From Nodosilinea sp. PGN35 (GTDB taxonomy: Bacteria > Cyanobacteriota > Cyanobacteriia > Phormidesmidales > Phormidesmidaceae), in contig NZ_JAQKQJ010000010.1 of the NCBI RefSeq assembly GCF_029109325.1, positions 310,001 to 374,000 of the forward strand: a DNA stretch of 64,000 nt. The letters are read 5' to 3'. Both the position numbers and the translations under genes were made by a program. This document shows, piece after piece, positions 29,438 through 37,267 of this stretch. Within the stretch, counting starts at the first letter, position 1, and each line of letters begins with the position of its first letter. The notes beneath the pieces were generated by a model, which saw only the letters and a program-made list of their open reading frames with translations, did no database searches and had not been told where the DNA came from.

Positions 29438-29898
29438 ATAGTCCTAACCAAGTGCCCCAGATGGCAAGTAGCCTTGCTCCTGAATCGAGTGCTGTGCAGA
29501 GCTACTTAAGTATTTTACAAGACATCATTTCCCGAATGGCGGGCAATAGTGCGAACTGTAAAACCTGGTGTATCACTTTAGTATCAGGAATTCTTGTTGT
29601 CATTGCGGATAAAACCAGTTCTGAGTATGCCTGGATCGCTCTAATTCCCGTCATTTTGTTCTTTTTCTTAGATGCCTACTATTTAGGACAGGAACGGGCT
29701 TTTCGTGCCACTTACAACGATTTCGTGCGGCGGATGCATACTGGCTCAGCAACGAGTGCCGACCTATTTTTGGTAGCGCCTTTAAAGGGTTTTAATGTTG
29801 TTTCCTGCACTCTTCAGGCAACGTTGTCATTTGCTATCTACCCATTTTATCTAACTCTGGTTGGCATGATTGGTATCGCCCGCTTCCTCATTCTTTGA
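29434..29898 (+). CDS. Small multi-span membrane protein coupled to the TIR gene
   Basis: A 154-residue protein with three or four membrane segments: CITLVSGILVVIADK, AWIALIPVILFFFLDAYYL and a C-terminal FAIYPFYLTLVGMIGIARF. The loop LGQERAFRATYNDFVRRMH is charged and conserved-looking, similar in layout to SLATT-type effector proteins, though I cannot confirm that family. The ATG is inside the TIR gene's stop (ATGA), so translation is coupled. Start 29434 is preferred because upstream codons lie in the TIR gene. A pore-forming effector switched by the TIR signal is plausible. Confidence 0.68.
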   Translation: MNSPNQVPQMASSLAPESSAVQSYLSILQDIISRMAGNSANCKTWCITLVSGILVVIADKTSSEYAWIALIPVILFFFLDAYYLGQERAFRATYNDFVRRMHTGSATSADLFLVAPLKGFNVVSCTLQATLSFAIYPFYLTLVGMIGIARFLIL

Positions 29899-30348
29899 TT
29901 ACTGCTTGCCGCAGGGCATTCAAAACTTGATGTCACCTGAAAGCTCAAGTCCACGTCGTCCCTGCTGCGATCGTGCTAACTCTGTACAACGGAAAACTTC
30001 ATTCTTCATCTCCAGGTTGTTGTCCCAATAGCTACGGACATCCACCTCATTCCTGTTCACAGTCCTCAATACTCATCCAACTGGTAGAGCCATCTTCCCA
30101 ATGCTCCTTCTTCCTGGAAGTCCTAACAGCGCTGGGATGGAAGAAGCCCAGCGATCGCCGCGCTGAGTAGATGGGCGACGGCGTCGAACGCGGATCACCT
30201 CTGAAATTGAGCGGGCGGAATACGCCAGAATCCATAGCCTGGCCTACGATCTGATCTGGGGCACTCACTATCGGAAAAATGGGCAACACTGGCAGGTAAA
30301 CCCCGTTGAGTTTGAGGCTATAGTCTTCCTCCCCCCTGAGCAACGGCC
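29899..30348. other. Gap before the integrase, mostly non-coding
   Basis: From 29899 to 30166 I see no gene or clear promoter. From 30167 an open stretch with coding-like content runs past the end of the integrase gene; it is listed separately. Confidence 0.5.
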
Positions 30349-30370
30349 CTATATTGAGTTGCCCAGCTGA
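30167..30370 (+). pseudogene. Start-less coding remnant beside the integrase
   Basis: A plus-strand frame between stops at 30164 and 30368, with about 67 codons and no ATG, GTG or TTG start. It reads RITSEIERAEYARIHSLA, then HYRKNGQHWQVNP and FLPPEQRPYIELP, which looks like real protein rather than noise. It overlaps the integrase end on the other strand by about 20 bases. The family is unknown. Confidence 0.4.
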
Positions 30371-31425
30371 TTGGCCCGCCGCCAGATCGCCTCGTGCTGT
30401 AGTTGGCTGATCGCCGCATGGTAGGTCTTAGCGTGCACCGCCACACTATGACCCATCCACCGGGCAGCAATACTATCAGGAACCCCCATCACCGCTGACC
30501 TAATCGCCCATGCCTGGCGAAGGGCATAGGGGCGATGGGGAATTTTTCTGTCTTTGGAACCGCACAGGTTTGCGCCTACCCTTTCACCCAACTGTTGGTT
30601 GTCCCTACCCTCAAAGCGAATCTTTGGGAATACAACATCGGTCAGATTGAACTGCGATCGCCACCTGTCCGGCAGTGGCCAAACATCGCGGCGACCCGTC
30701 TTGCTATCGTCCAGAATCGATATCTTGCCAGTGTCGGTTGCAATGCCCTTGGTATTGGCAATCCTAAAAACCTCGTGGGGACGTAGACCATAGGTGGCCA
30801 GCATCCCATAGACCCACTTCCAGCCAGGGTTAACGATTGCGGCCCAGATGACCTCTATCTCGCTATCGCTAGGCACATCATCGGGGCTTAGGGGCTTGGG
30901 CTCATACCGGCCTTTGACACCGCTGAAATCTACTGTTAGACCCGCAAACTTAGCAAGCTGCCTAAAGGCGATGCAATCATCGCGGCGGCCTTTGGTATTT
31001 ATCTTGGAGCGCTGCTGTACATGGCTGAGCAGCAGTTCTTCAGTGAGAGGCTTATCAGGCAGAGACTCTAAACGCTCTTGGTAATTTGTGCGGTAGGTGC
31101 TGGGCTGGACCGTGGCAACCTTTACTGCTGCGTATTCTTTACCCCAGTCGGCTGCACTCTTACCATCTGGGCTGCCCCCGCCTTTCTCCCAGTCGGCCCA
31201 GGTGAAACGCTCCATATTCAGATCAGACTCTAGGCGCTGGGCCTTAGCCAGAGCTACTTTTATCCCGCTAGGGTTGGCAAACACCCCAAGGGCGATCGTG
31301 GTCTGCTTATTGCCCCTCCCCTCTCCAGGGCGCTTAGGGAGAGAACCCCGAAAGGCCAGCTTGCGGCCTCGGCGCACTATAGCGATCCGGCTGAGCCCCT
31401 GGTTAGCCTGCTCTATGCTGTCCAT
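30349..31425 (-). CDS. Tyrosine site-specific integrase
   Basis: A 358-residue tyrosine recombinase. Catalytic-domain motifs: YGLRPHEVF (first Arg), DDSKTGRRDVW (Lys), PYALRQAWAIR (second box, Tyr in place of His), WMGHSVAVHAKTYH (His and nucleophilic Tyr). The enzyme would catalyse integration or excision at the neighbouring tRNA-Ser(CGA), whose 3' end is 125 bases away. It lies at the right edge of the defence island and points inward from the tRNA. Confidence 0.9.
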   Translation of the reverse strand: MDSIEQANQGLSRIAIVRRGRKLAFRGSLPKRPGEGRGNKQTTIALGVFANPSGIKVALAKAQRLESDLNMERFTWADWEKGGGSPDGKSAADWGKEYAAVKVATVQPSTYRTNYQERLESLPDKPLTEELLLSHVQQRSKINTKGRRDDCIAFRQLAKFAGLTVDFSGVKGRYEPKPLSPDDVPSDSEIEVIWAAIVNPGWKWVYGMLATYGLRPHEVFRIANTKGIATDTGKISILDDSKTGRRDVWPLPDRWRSQFNLTDVVFPKIRFEGRDNQQLGERVGANLCGSKDRKIPHRPYALRQAWAIRSAVMGVPDSIAARWMGHSVAVHAKTYHAAISQLQHEAIWRRANQLGNSI

Positions 31426-31549
31426 GACGGAAAATTGATCTAGTTTTGATCTAATCTTCCACGAAATTAAGGCATTTTTAGTACAAAAAGCTGCTCTAAC
31501 TGCTGTCTATCTAGTGAGCAACCGAAAGGCCGAAAGCCTTGAAAGTCAA

Positions 31550-31636
31550 CGGAGAGGGGGGGATTCGAACCCCCGTGAGGTTTGACCCTCAAACAGTTTT
31601 CGAGACTGCCGCATTCAACCACTCTGCCACCTCTCC
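31550..31636 (-). tRNA. tRNA-Ser(CGA)
   Basis: An 87-base type II tRNA on the minus strand. The acceptor GGAGAGG pairs with CCTCTCC, the anticodon loop reads CTCGAAA (anticodon CGA), there is a long variable arm, and the T-arm reads GGTTCGAATCC. CCA is not encoded. Its 3' end faces the integrase gene, as expected for a genomic-island attachment site. Confidence 0.95.
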
Positions 31637-31827
31637 AAAGGGGCCTCGCCATTTTAGCGCTGAATAGGGGTCACAGGCGACCCCAGCGCTGAAAAACCTG
31701 AGAAAACTGTGGACTGGCACGCGGCGGCGGCAGGCTGCCTGAAGCTGCGCTCTTTGCAGAGGTACCGCAATCCGGGAAGATGGAGGGACTCTCTTACGCC
31801 CCCGCCCCCTGACGACGACTAACAACT

Positions 31828-33132
31828 ATGGTGCCTGGTCTGACTGACGATTCGCTGGCCGAGAAACTGATTGACTTGGCCCTACAGCGGGGAGCAGAAG
31901 CGGCAGAGGTGCTGCAATCGCGATCGCGATCGCGCCCCGTCTTCTTTGAAGCCAACCGCCTCAAACAGCTCGAAACCTCTGCGGCCCTGGGCACGGCCCT
32001 GCGCCTATGGGTCAACGGTCGGCCCGGACTGGCGGTGGCCTACGGCAATGTAGAACCCGACGCCATCATCGACAGAGCCCTGGCCATCAGCGCCCTCAAT
32101 GACCCCGAAACCATTGACCTGGTGGAGGGCACCAGCCGCCACTACCCCGACATGGGCCAGGAGGTGGCAGTGGAGCAGCTGATCGAGTGGGGACAGGCCA
32201 TGATCGATCGCATCCGCAGTGCCTACCCCGAGGTGATCTGCGGCGTCGATGTGGAGTGCGATGTGGAAACCACCCGCATTCTCAACACCCGAGGGCTCGA
32301 CTGCCGCTACAGCGATGCCACCCTGAGCGGCTACCTGTCGGCGGACTGGGTGCGGGGGGACGACTTTTTGAGCGTCAGCGACGGCCAGACCCAGCGGGAC
32401 AGCCTGGAGGTGGACAGGCTGAGCGACCAGGTACTGCAGCGGCTGGCCTGGGCCGAGCAATCCGCCGAGGTGCCGACGGGGCGCATGCCGGTAATTTTTA
32501 CCGCCAAGGCCGCCGATATGATCTGGGGCACGCTGCAATCGGCCTTGAGCGGCAAACGGGTGGTGGAGCGATCGTCCCCCTGGAGCAGTGCCCTGGGGGA
32601 GCAGATGACCTCGGCCCAGATCACCCTGTGGCAAGACCCAGAGGCGGGGCCCTTTAGCTGCCCCTTTGACGACGAGGGCACCCCAACCCAGCGGCTGGTG
32701 TTTATCGACCGAGGGGTGGTGACGCTGTTTTACTGCGATCGCGCCGTGGGCCGCACCCTGGGGGCGGGCTCTACGGGCAACGGCTTTCGCCCTGGTTTGG
32801 GCAGCTACCCCACCCCCAGCCTCTACAACACCCTGGTGGATCCTGGGGTTAAATCCCTGGAGGCACTGATCGCCAGCCTCGACAATGGCCTGCTGGTGGA
32901 TCAAATTTTGGGCGGTGGCCCCGGCATCTCCGGCGATTTTTCGGTGAATATTGACCTGGGCTACCGCATTCACCGGGGCGAGCTGGTGGGCCGCGTCAAA
33001 GACACCATGGTGGCGGGCAATATCTATACCGCCCTCAAAGACAACGTGGAACTGGGCCGCGACGGCGACTGGAATGGCTCCTGCTACACCCCATCGGTGC
33101 TGCTGGATGGCCTGTCGATTACGAGTGGCTAA
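31828..33132 (+). CDS. pmbA: TldE/PmbA-family metalloprotease-related protein
   Basis: A 434-residue TldD/TldE (PmbA) family protein. It lacks the HExxxH zinc motif of TldD and carries the family's FIDRGVVTLFYCDRAVGRT and DNGLLVDQILGGGPGISGDF segments, so it is the TldE-like partner. TldD/TldE pairs degrade or mature peptides. It lies just outside the island, next to the tRNA, and converges with nei, overlapping it by 14 bases. A doubled HIP1 core lies near 31920. Confidence 0.85.
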   Translation: MVPGLTDDSLAEKLIDLALQRGAEAAEVLQSRSRSRPVFFEANRLKQLETSAALGTALRLWVNGRPGLAVAYGNVEPDAIIDRALAISALNDPETIDLVEGTSRHYPDMGQEVAVEQLIEWGQAMIDRIRSAYPEVICGVDVECDVETTRILNTRGLDCRYSDATLSGYLSADWVRGDDFLSVSDGQTQRDSLEVDRLSDQVLQRLAWAEQSAEVPTGRMPVIFTAKAADMIWGTLQSALSGKRVVERSSPWSSALGEQMTSAQITLWQDPEAGPFSCPFDDEGTPTQRLVFIDRGVVTLFYCDRAVGRTLGAGSTGNGFRPGLGSYPTPSLYNTLVDPGVKSLEALIASLDNGLLVDQILGGGPGISGDFSVNIDLGYRIHRGELVGRVKDTMVAGNIYTALKDNVELGRDGDWNGSCYTPSVLLDGLSITSG

Positions 33133-33949
33133 CGGGCTGGCACCGGGGGCAAACGTAGCAGCGTCTGCCGCCAATGGCGATCTTGGCGATCGCCGTGCCG
33201 CAGCGGTGGCAGGGCTGGCCCACTCGACCAAAGGCCCAGTGCCGATACTCGCGGCGGCGGTGGCCGCTGGCTTTGAGCTGGGCGGCCAGCCCCAGGTCGT
33301 TGGTAATGCCGCTGTGGCGGTACGACTGCTGGGGCAAAGCCAGGGCGGCCTCGGCAAAGGCGGCAATCTGCTCAGGGGTGCAGTCTACGGGGCGCTGGCT
33401 GGGGTGAATGCCCGCTACGTAGAGAATTTCGGTACGCAAATAGTTGCCAACGCCGCTCAGGAAGCCCTGATCGAGCAGCAGGGTGGCAAACTGGCGACGG
33501 CGAAAGGGGGCGCTCAGGGTGCGTTCAGCTACCTCCTCTGGAGTGAGGGTGGTATCGAGGGTATCTGGGCCCAGTTTGGCGATGTAGGGGTGGGTAGGCA
33601 CCGCCTCAGCGCTCAGCACCTCAATATCTGAGGCGCTGTAGAGCAGCGCCCACCGGCTGGGGGTGTGCACCGCAAAGCGGAGCTGGCGGCGGGTGGCGGG
33701 GACGGCATCGGGTTTGCAGATCACCCAGATGCCGTAGAGCTGGTTGTGGCTGTAGACCCCTAGCCCGCTGTCGAAGCTGGTGACGATGGCCTTACCGTAG
33801 GGCTTGACCGCCGTCACCGTGCGGCCCACCAGGTCACCCTCGTAGGGCTTGAGGTGGTCAAAGGCAAAGAACACATCGGTGGCGATGTGACCCGCGATCG
33901 CCCGATGAATTTTATCGGCAGCACGGCGAATTTCGGGGCCTTCGGGCAT
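33119..33949 (-). CDS. nei: Endonuclease VIII (Nei/Fpg family)
   Basis: A 276-residue DNA glycosylase/AP lyase. It starts MPEGPEIRRAADK, where Pro-2 and Glu-3 are the active-site residues of Nei. The H2TH region holds DQGFLSGVGNYLRTEILY, and the C-terminal zinc finger is CHRCG...CYVCPRC. It repairs oxidised pyrimidines. It is a normal full-length copy, converging with pmbA. Confidence 0.9.
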   Translation of the reverse strand: MPEGPEIRRAADKIHRAIAGHIATDVFFAFDHLKPYEGDLVGRTVTAVKPYGKAIVTSFDSGLGVYSHNQLYGIWVICKPDAVPATRRQLRFAVHTPSRWALLYSASDIEVLSAEAVPTHPYIAKLGPDTLDTTLTPEEVAERTLSAPFRRRQFATLLLDQGFLSGVGNYLRTEILYVAGIHPSQRPVDCTPEQIAAFAEAALALPQQSYRHSGITNDLGLAAQLKASGHRRREYRHWAFGRVGQPCHRCGTAIAKIAIGGRRCYVCPRCQPVSHS

Positions 33950-33953
33950 GGGG

Positions 33954-35129
33954 TTACCGCTGGTAGCCCCAGAATTCCATCAGTTCGCGGGCGCGGGTGG
34001 CCCCCTCGGCATCGCCCTGGCGACCATAGAGAATGGCCGCCAGCTCCAGATTCGAGAGTGCCTGAGCCGTCAACCCCTGCCCGTGGAGGGCCAGCCCCAA
34101 GTTGTAGAACGCCGCCGGATCCTCAGGTAGGGCATCGACCACCTTGCGGTAGGAGAGCACCGCCTGCAAGTACTGCTCGCGCTCCAGCAGCAGTTCGCCC
34201 AGCAGGGCGTGGGCCGCCACCAGGTCGGGGTCTAGACGCACCGCCCGCAGCAGGTAGTCAAAGGCGGCCTCGCGATCGCCCTGCTGGTAGAGCACATAGC
34301 CCATTTGGTGCTGGGCATTGGCATTTTGAGGCTCTACCCGCAGCGCTTCGCGCAGGTTTTTGGCCGCCTCAGGGTAGTTTTCTTGTAGCAGGTAGATGTT
34401 GGCCACGCTGACGTGGAGATTGCCCCCGTTGGGGTTAGAGCGCAGCCCTTCGTTCAGGTAGGTGAGAGCCTGGCTGTAATTTTCTTGCTGAATGTACAGC
34501 GACCCCAGCGCCTCGTACACCTGGGCATTGCCGGGGGCGATGCGAACCAGGTTCTGGTAGGTAGCCAGCGCCCCATCGTAGTCACTGCGCTCAATTTGAA
34601 TACCGCCAATCCCCAGGTGGGCATTGACCTCGCGGGGATTGGTGCTGAGAATGCCCTGGTAGGTGGTCAGCGCGTCGTCAAGCTGGCCGTTTTTGTACTG
34701 ACTGTGGGCCAGGCCGTAGCGAAAGGCCAGGTTGTCGCCCTCCAGGGCGATCGCCCGCTGGTAGGCGGCGATCGCCTCGCCGTAATTCCCCTGCTGCACG
34801 TAGAGGTAGCCGATGCCCGAAAACAGCCGAGGGTTTTGGCGATCGATGGCGGCGGCCTGCTGATAGATGGCGATCGCCCCAGAGTAGTCGCGGGCCGTCA
34901 CCCTCGTCTGCCCCTGGCGCAGCAGCTCATCGACCTGCTCTTGCTGGGCCGCGCTGAGGCCGTTGCTGCTCTGCGCCAGCCAGAGCGGCGCTGCGGGTTC
35001 GGGGGGGTGCCCCACCTCGCTGAGGGCCGGGGCCAGCGGCACCGGAGCAGCGGCCTGGGCCGTGGGGTTCACCGCCCAACTGCCCAGGAGCCCACACAAA
35101 ATAGCGATCGCCGCAGAACTGCGTTTCAC
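33954..35129 (-). CDS. Secreted TPR-repeat protein
   Basis: A 391-residue protein with a signal peptide (residues 1-26: MKRSSAAIAILCGLLGSW, then Ala-rich up to AQA) and about nine canonical TPR units (for example ALTTYQGILSTNPREVNAHL). It is probably periplasmic or thylakoid-lumenal. The gap to nei is 4 bases, so they may share a transcript. The partner is unknown. Confidence 0.85.
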   Translation of the reverse strand: MKRSSAAIAILCGLLGSWAVNPTAQAAAPVPLAPALSEVGHPPEPAAPLWLAQSSNGLSAAQQEQVDELLRQGQTRVTARDYSGAIAIYQQAAAIDRQNPRLFSGIGYLYVQQGNYGEAIAAYQRAIALEGDNLAFRYGLAHSQYKNGQLDDALTTYQGILSTNPREVNAHLGIGGIQIERSDYDGALATYQNLVRIAPGNAQVYEALGSLYIQQENYSQALTYLNEGLRSNPNGGNLHVSVANIYLLQENYPEAAKNLREALRVEPQNANAQHQMGYVLYQQGDREAAFDYLLRAVRLDPDLVAAHALLGELLLEREQYLQAVLSYRKVVDALPEDPAAFYNLGLALHGQGLTAQALSNLELAAILYGRQGDAEGATRARELMEFWGYQR

Positions 35130-35387
35130 AGGAACTCTCCTTACTGGTCAAGCCAAATCGTTAAGGGTGCACTCCATATATTACAACTTGCCAACCGCTG
35201 TAAAGAATGGTCACCATCGCTTCGCCAGCTTTGGGGGATCCCGTAGGATTTAGGTATCAGGGTACACCAAAGCAGATCGAGCTATGCCCGATCTGGCCTT
35301 AACCCCGACGCAGAACAGCCCTGACCCGCTACACCAAACCGCTACACTCTGCCCATATCGATATCCCTAAGCCGCGAGGTGCCAGTC

Positions 35388-35555
35388 ATGAAAGGTCTGA
35401 ATCTCTCAGTATTTAGCTACTTTTTTGAGGGGCTAGTGCAGTATTTTGCCGAACCCATCGGCAGAATATTTGGCCCCGATGACGACAACTATCCCAACAT
35501 TGGCGTTCAGCCCTTTGACGGCGATGCCTACGCCGAAACGGTTGAGACGCTCTAA
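35388..35555 (+). CDS. Small 55-residue cyanobacterial-type protein
   Basis: A 55-codon ORF, too short for usual cut-offs. It begins MKGLNLSVFSYFFEGLVQYF and ends with an acidic DDDNYPNIGVQPF...ETVETL tail. Clean start and stop, sensible codon use and a hairpin 30 bases after the stop support it as a gene. The layout of an aromatic amphipathic helix followed by an acidic tail suggests a small regulatory or membrane-peripheral protein. Confidence 0.6.
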   Translation: MKGLNLSVFSYFFEGLVQYFAEPIGRIFGPDDDNYPNIGVQPFDGDAYAETVETL

Positions 35556-35585
35556 AACTCTCCGTTCTTGCCCATTCTCCTGGAT

Positions 35586-35618
35586 CAATGTCCTCCACTG
35601 TCTCAGTGGAGGACATTG
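35586..35618 (+). terminator. Hairpin after the 55-residue gene
   Basis: Perfect 15-bp arms CAATGTCCTCCACTG (35586-35600) and CAGTGGAGGACATTG (35604-35618) with a 3-base loop. There is no U-tract, so it may be a processing signal as well as an end. Confidence 0.6.
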
Positions 35619-35676
35619 ACGTAACCCGAAGATAGACATTCCCAAAAACAGACGTTGCTGAACCAGCTGATTGTGG

Positions 35677-36324
35677 TCAAATACGAAATTTGTGGCGCTT
35701 TCTAGGTTTTTCTCGCTGAAGATCTAAGAGTTCGTCATATTCGGCCTGAAGCGCCTCTTTCTTTTCATTGACCAGTCGAAATAAATCTTGAGGGAAAGGC
35801 TCATTGAAATCCACCGGATCTTTGTCTGAGATGCCTACCTCTCGAAGGGCTTGGTAGACTGCAACGTGACGAATATACTGAAAAATTTGTTCACTCAGCT
35901 CTTTGGGAGCCCGTGCCAGATGTATTTTGCTTTCTAGCACTTCCAAAATTGCTCTATGGTTTGGCAAAACGAAGTGGGTCTCTAATCTTTTTCGAAGGTC
36001 AGGCGACAGTTGGGTTTCGCTGTCGAAAACCTGTCGCCAGATCAGGTTGTCTTTCTCAAGTCTTAAGTGTAAAGGCCAGTAAAATTCACTGAGCTGCTGT
36101 TCTAAAATCTCTAGCTTTTTGTCGCGGCGCAGTTTGGCCAACTCTTCCCGTCGCTCAATTAGCTTATCCCAAAAAGTTTTAGCTGCTATGCCAACCAACA
36201 ACCACAGCAGGCTGAGCAGGAAGGCAAATAGCCGATTTTGCTGACCAAAAATGGTATCCAGTAGCGCCTGGTCTACTTCCACTAGAGGGCCAGCGGTAGC
36301 GACTGCCGAAAAACCCAAGCTCAT
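35677..36324 (-). CDS. Single-span membrane protein of unknown function
   Basis: A 215-residue protein with one membrane segment near residues 32-50 (FAFLLSLLWLLVGIAAK) and a long charged helical cytoplasmic part. FYWPLHLRLEKDNLIWRQ and LRKRLETHFVLPNHRAI recur in conserved bacterial proteins of unknown function. No catalytic motif is visible. It is isolated, with decayed DNA on its 5' side. Confidence 0.7.
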   Translation of the reverse strand: MSLGFSAVATAGPLVEVDQALLDTIFGQQNRLFAFLLSLLWLLVGIAAKTFWDKLIERREELAKLRRDKKLEILEQQLSEFYWPLHLRLEKDNLIWRQVFDSETQLSPDLRKRLETHFVLPNHRAILEVLESKIHLARAPKELSEQIFQYIRHVAVYQALREVGISDKDPVDFNEPFPQDLFRLVNEKKEALQAEYDELLDLQREKPRKRHKFRI

Positions 36325-37267
36325 ATCTTTGCTTCACCCTTAGAAAAACGTGTCTACTGTCGGTTGAACTTAGCCCCCGCCGTCGCTGCCGTCCGGTGCA
36401 TCGTCCCGGGGGAGCATCCCAGAGCTTTATTTTTGGCAGCCTGCCAAACATCTGGCACCGAAGAACGGAAGATTGCCAGATAGAGCTGGGGGATGGTTTA
36501 AAGCCGCCCATGGTCGGTTGAAAATGTAGGCTCCTGAGACGAGGTTTGGCCTAGGTTTCCCGAAATTGGGCTGTGGCTTGGCAGATTCCTAGGGCAATTT
36601 CGCCAGTTGGGCGGCGGCCTGGGCCATTTTGTCGACGCGGCTGTAGAGGGTGCCCAGGCCCGATTGGGCGATGACTTGTTTTGCCAGGTTCCCTGGGCGG
36701 GTGGGGTCGTCGGCCTAGATAGTGATGACCTTGGTGTGCAGCAGCAAGCTGAATCTGCCTGAGTGGGAATCGTACATACCAGTCGTGCCGTCAGACGCAA
36801 AGCACGAACGACGGTGGCAGCGCTCCATGAGCAACCGCCGGGTGCGGATCAAAAGTCTGTACGTGCCCCTGGTCCTGGCGGCCATCCATCGGTGGAAAGG
36901 GCGACGACTCTACCTGGTGCTGAATACGACGGTCTTGTGAAATCGCTACTGCATGATTCACCGTCAAGCACCGCAATGCTGCAGCTGACGAAATTGTGAA
37001 TGGTTGCCAACTCTTGGTCGCTACAGCTGGAAAGGAGCACCTCCACCCAAGAGCTTAATTTTCTGGGGTTTGGCAGACGATATACTTTAGGCAACAAATG
37101 ACAGTCCTTCATCGGGAGGTACTGGGCTGTTACCGGTGATATTCTCCTAAGTACCTTGCTGGGCAAGGATTTTGAGTCATCCTTAGGAAAATAGTCGAAG
37201 CCTTTATGGATAAGCATCTCAGGCGTTCATCACAGCTTTAGAAACCAATGTATTGGGGGAGCACTCA
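36325..37267. other. Gene-poor gap with a decayed fragment
   Basis: No intact gene is seen in these ~940 bases. A minus-strand coding remnant lies at about 36589-36777; the rest shows no sustained coding signal. The last 10 bases or so hold the GGGGGAG ribosome site of the kinase. Confidence 0.6.
36589..36777 (-). pseudogene. Decayed C-terminal gene fragment
   Basis: On the minus strand, GRFSLLLHTKVITI is followed by a TAG and then ADDPTRPGNLAKQVIAQ and YSRVDKMAQAAAQLAKL, ending at the stop 36589-36591. The sequence reads like the last ~60 residues of a real protein with one internal stop. I cannot name the family; no 5' part remains. Confidence 0.45.

Noticed and set aside
31914..31935. Regulatory site made of overlapping HIP1
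   Set aside because: HIP1 octamers occur throughout the genome of many cyanobacteria and this one is inside the pmbA coding region.
32005..33366. 453-residue antisense open frame across pmbA
   Set aside because: It covers the well-supported pmbA gene, has low-complexity composition and no recognised motif; it is a shadow of a GC-rich gene.
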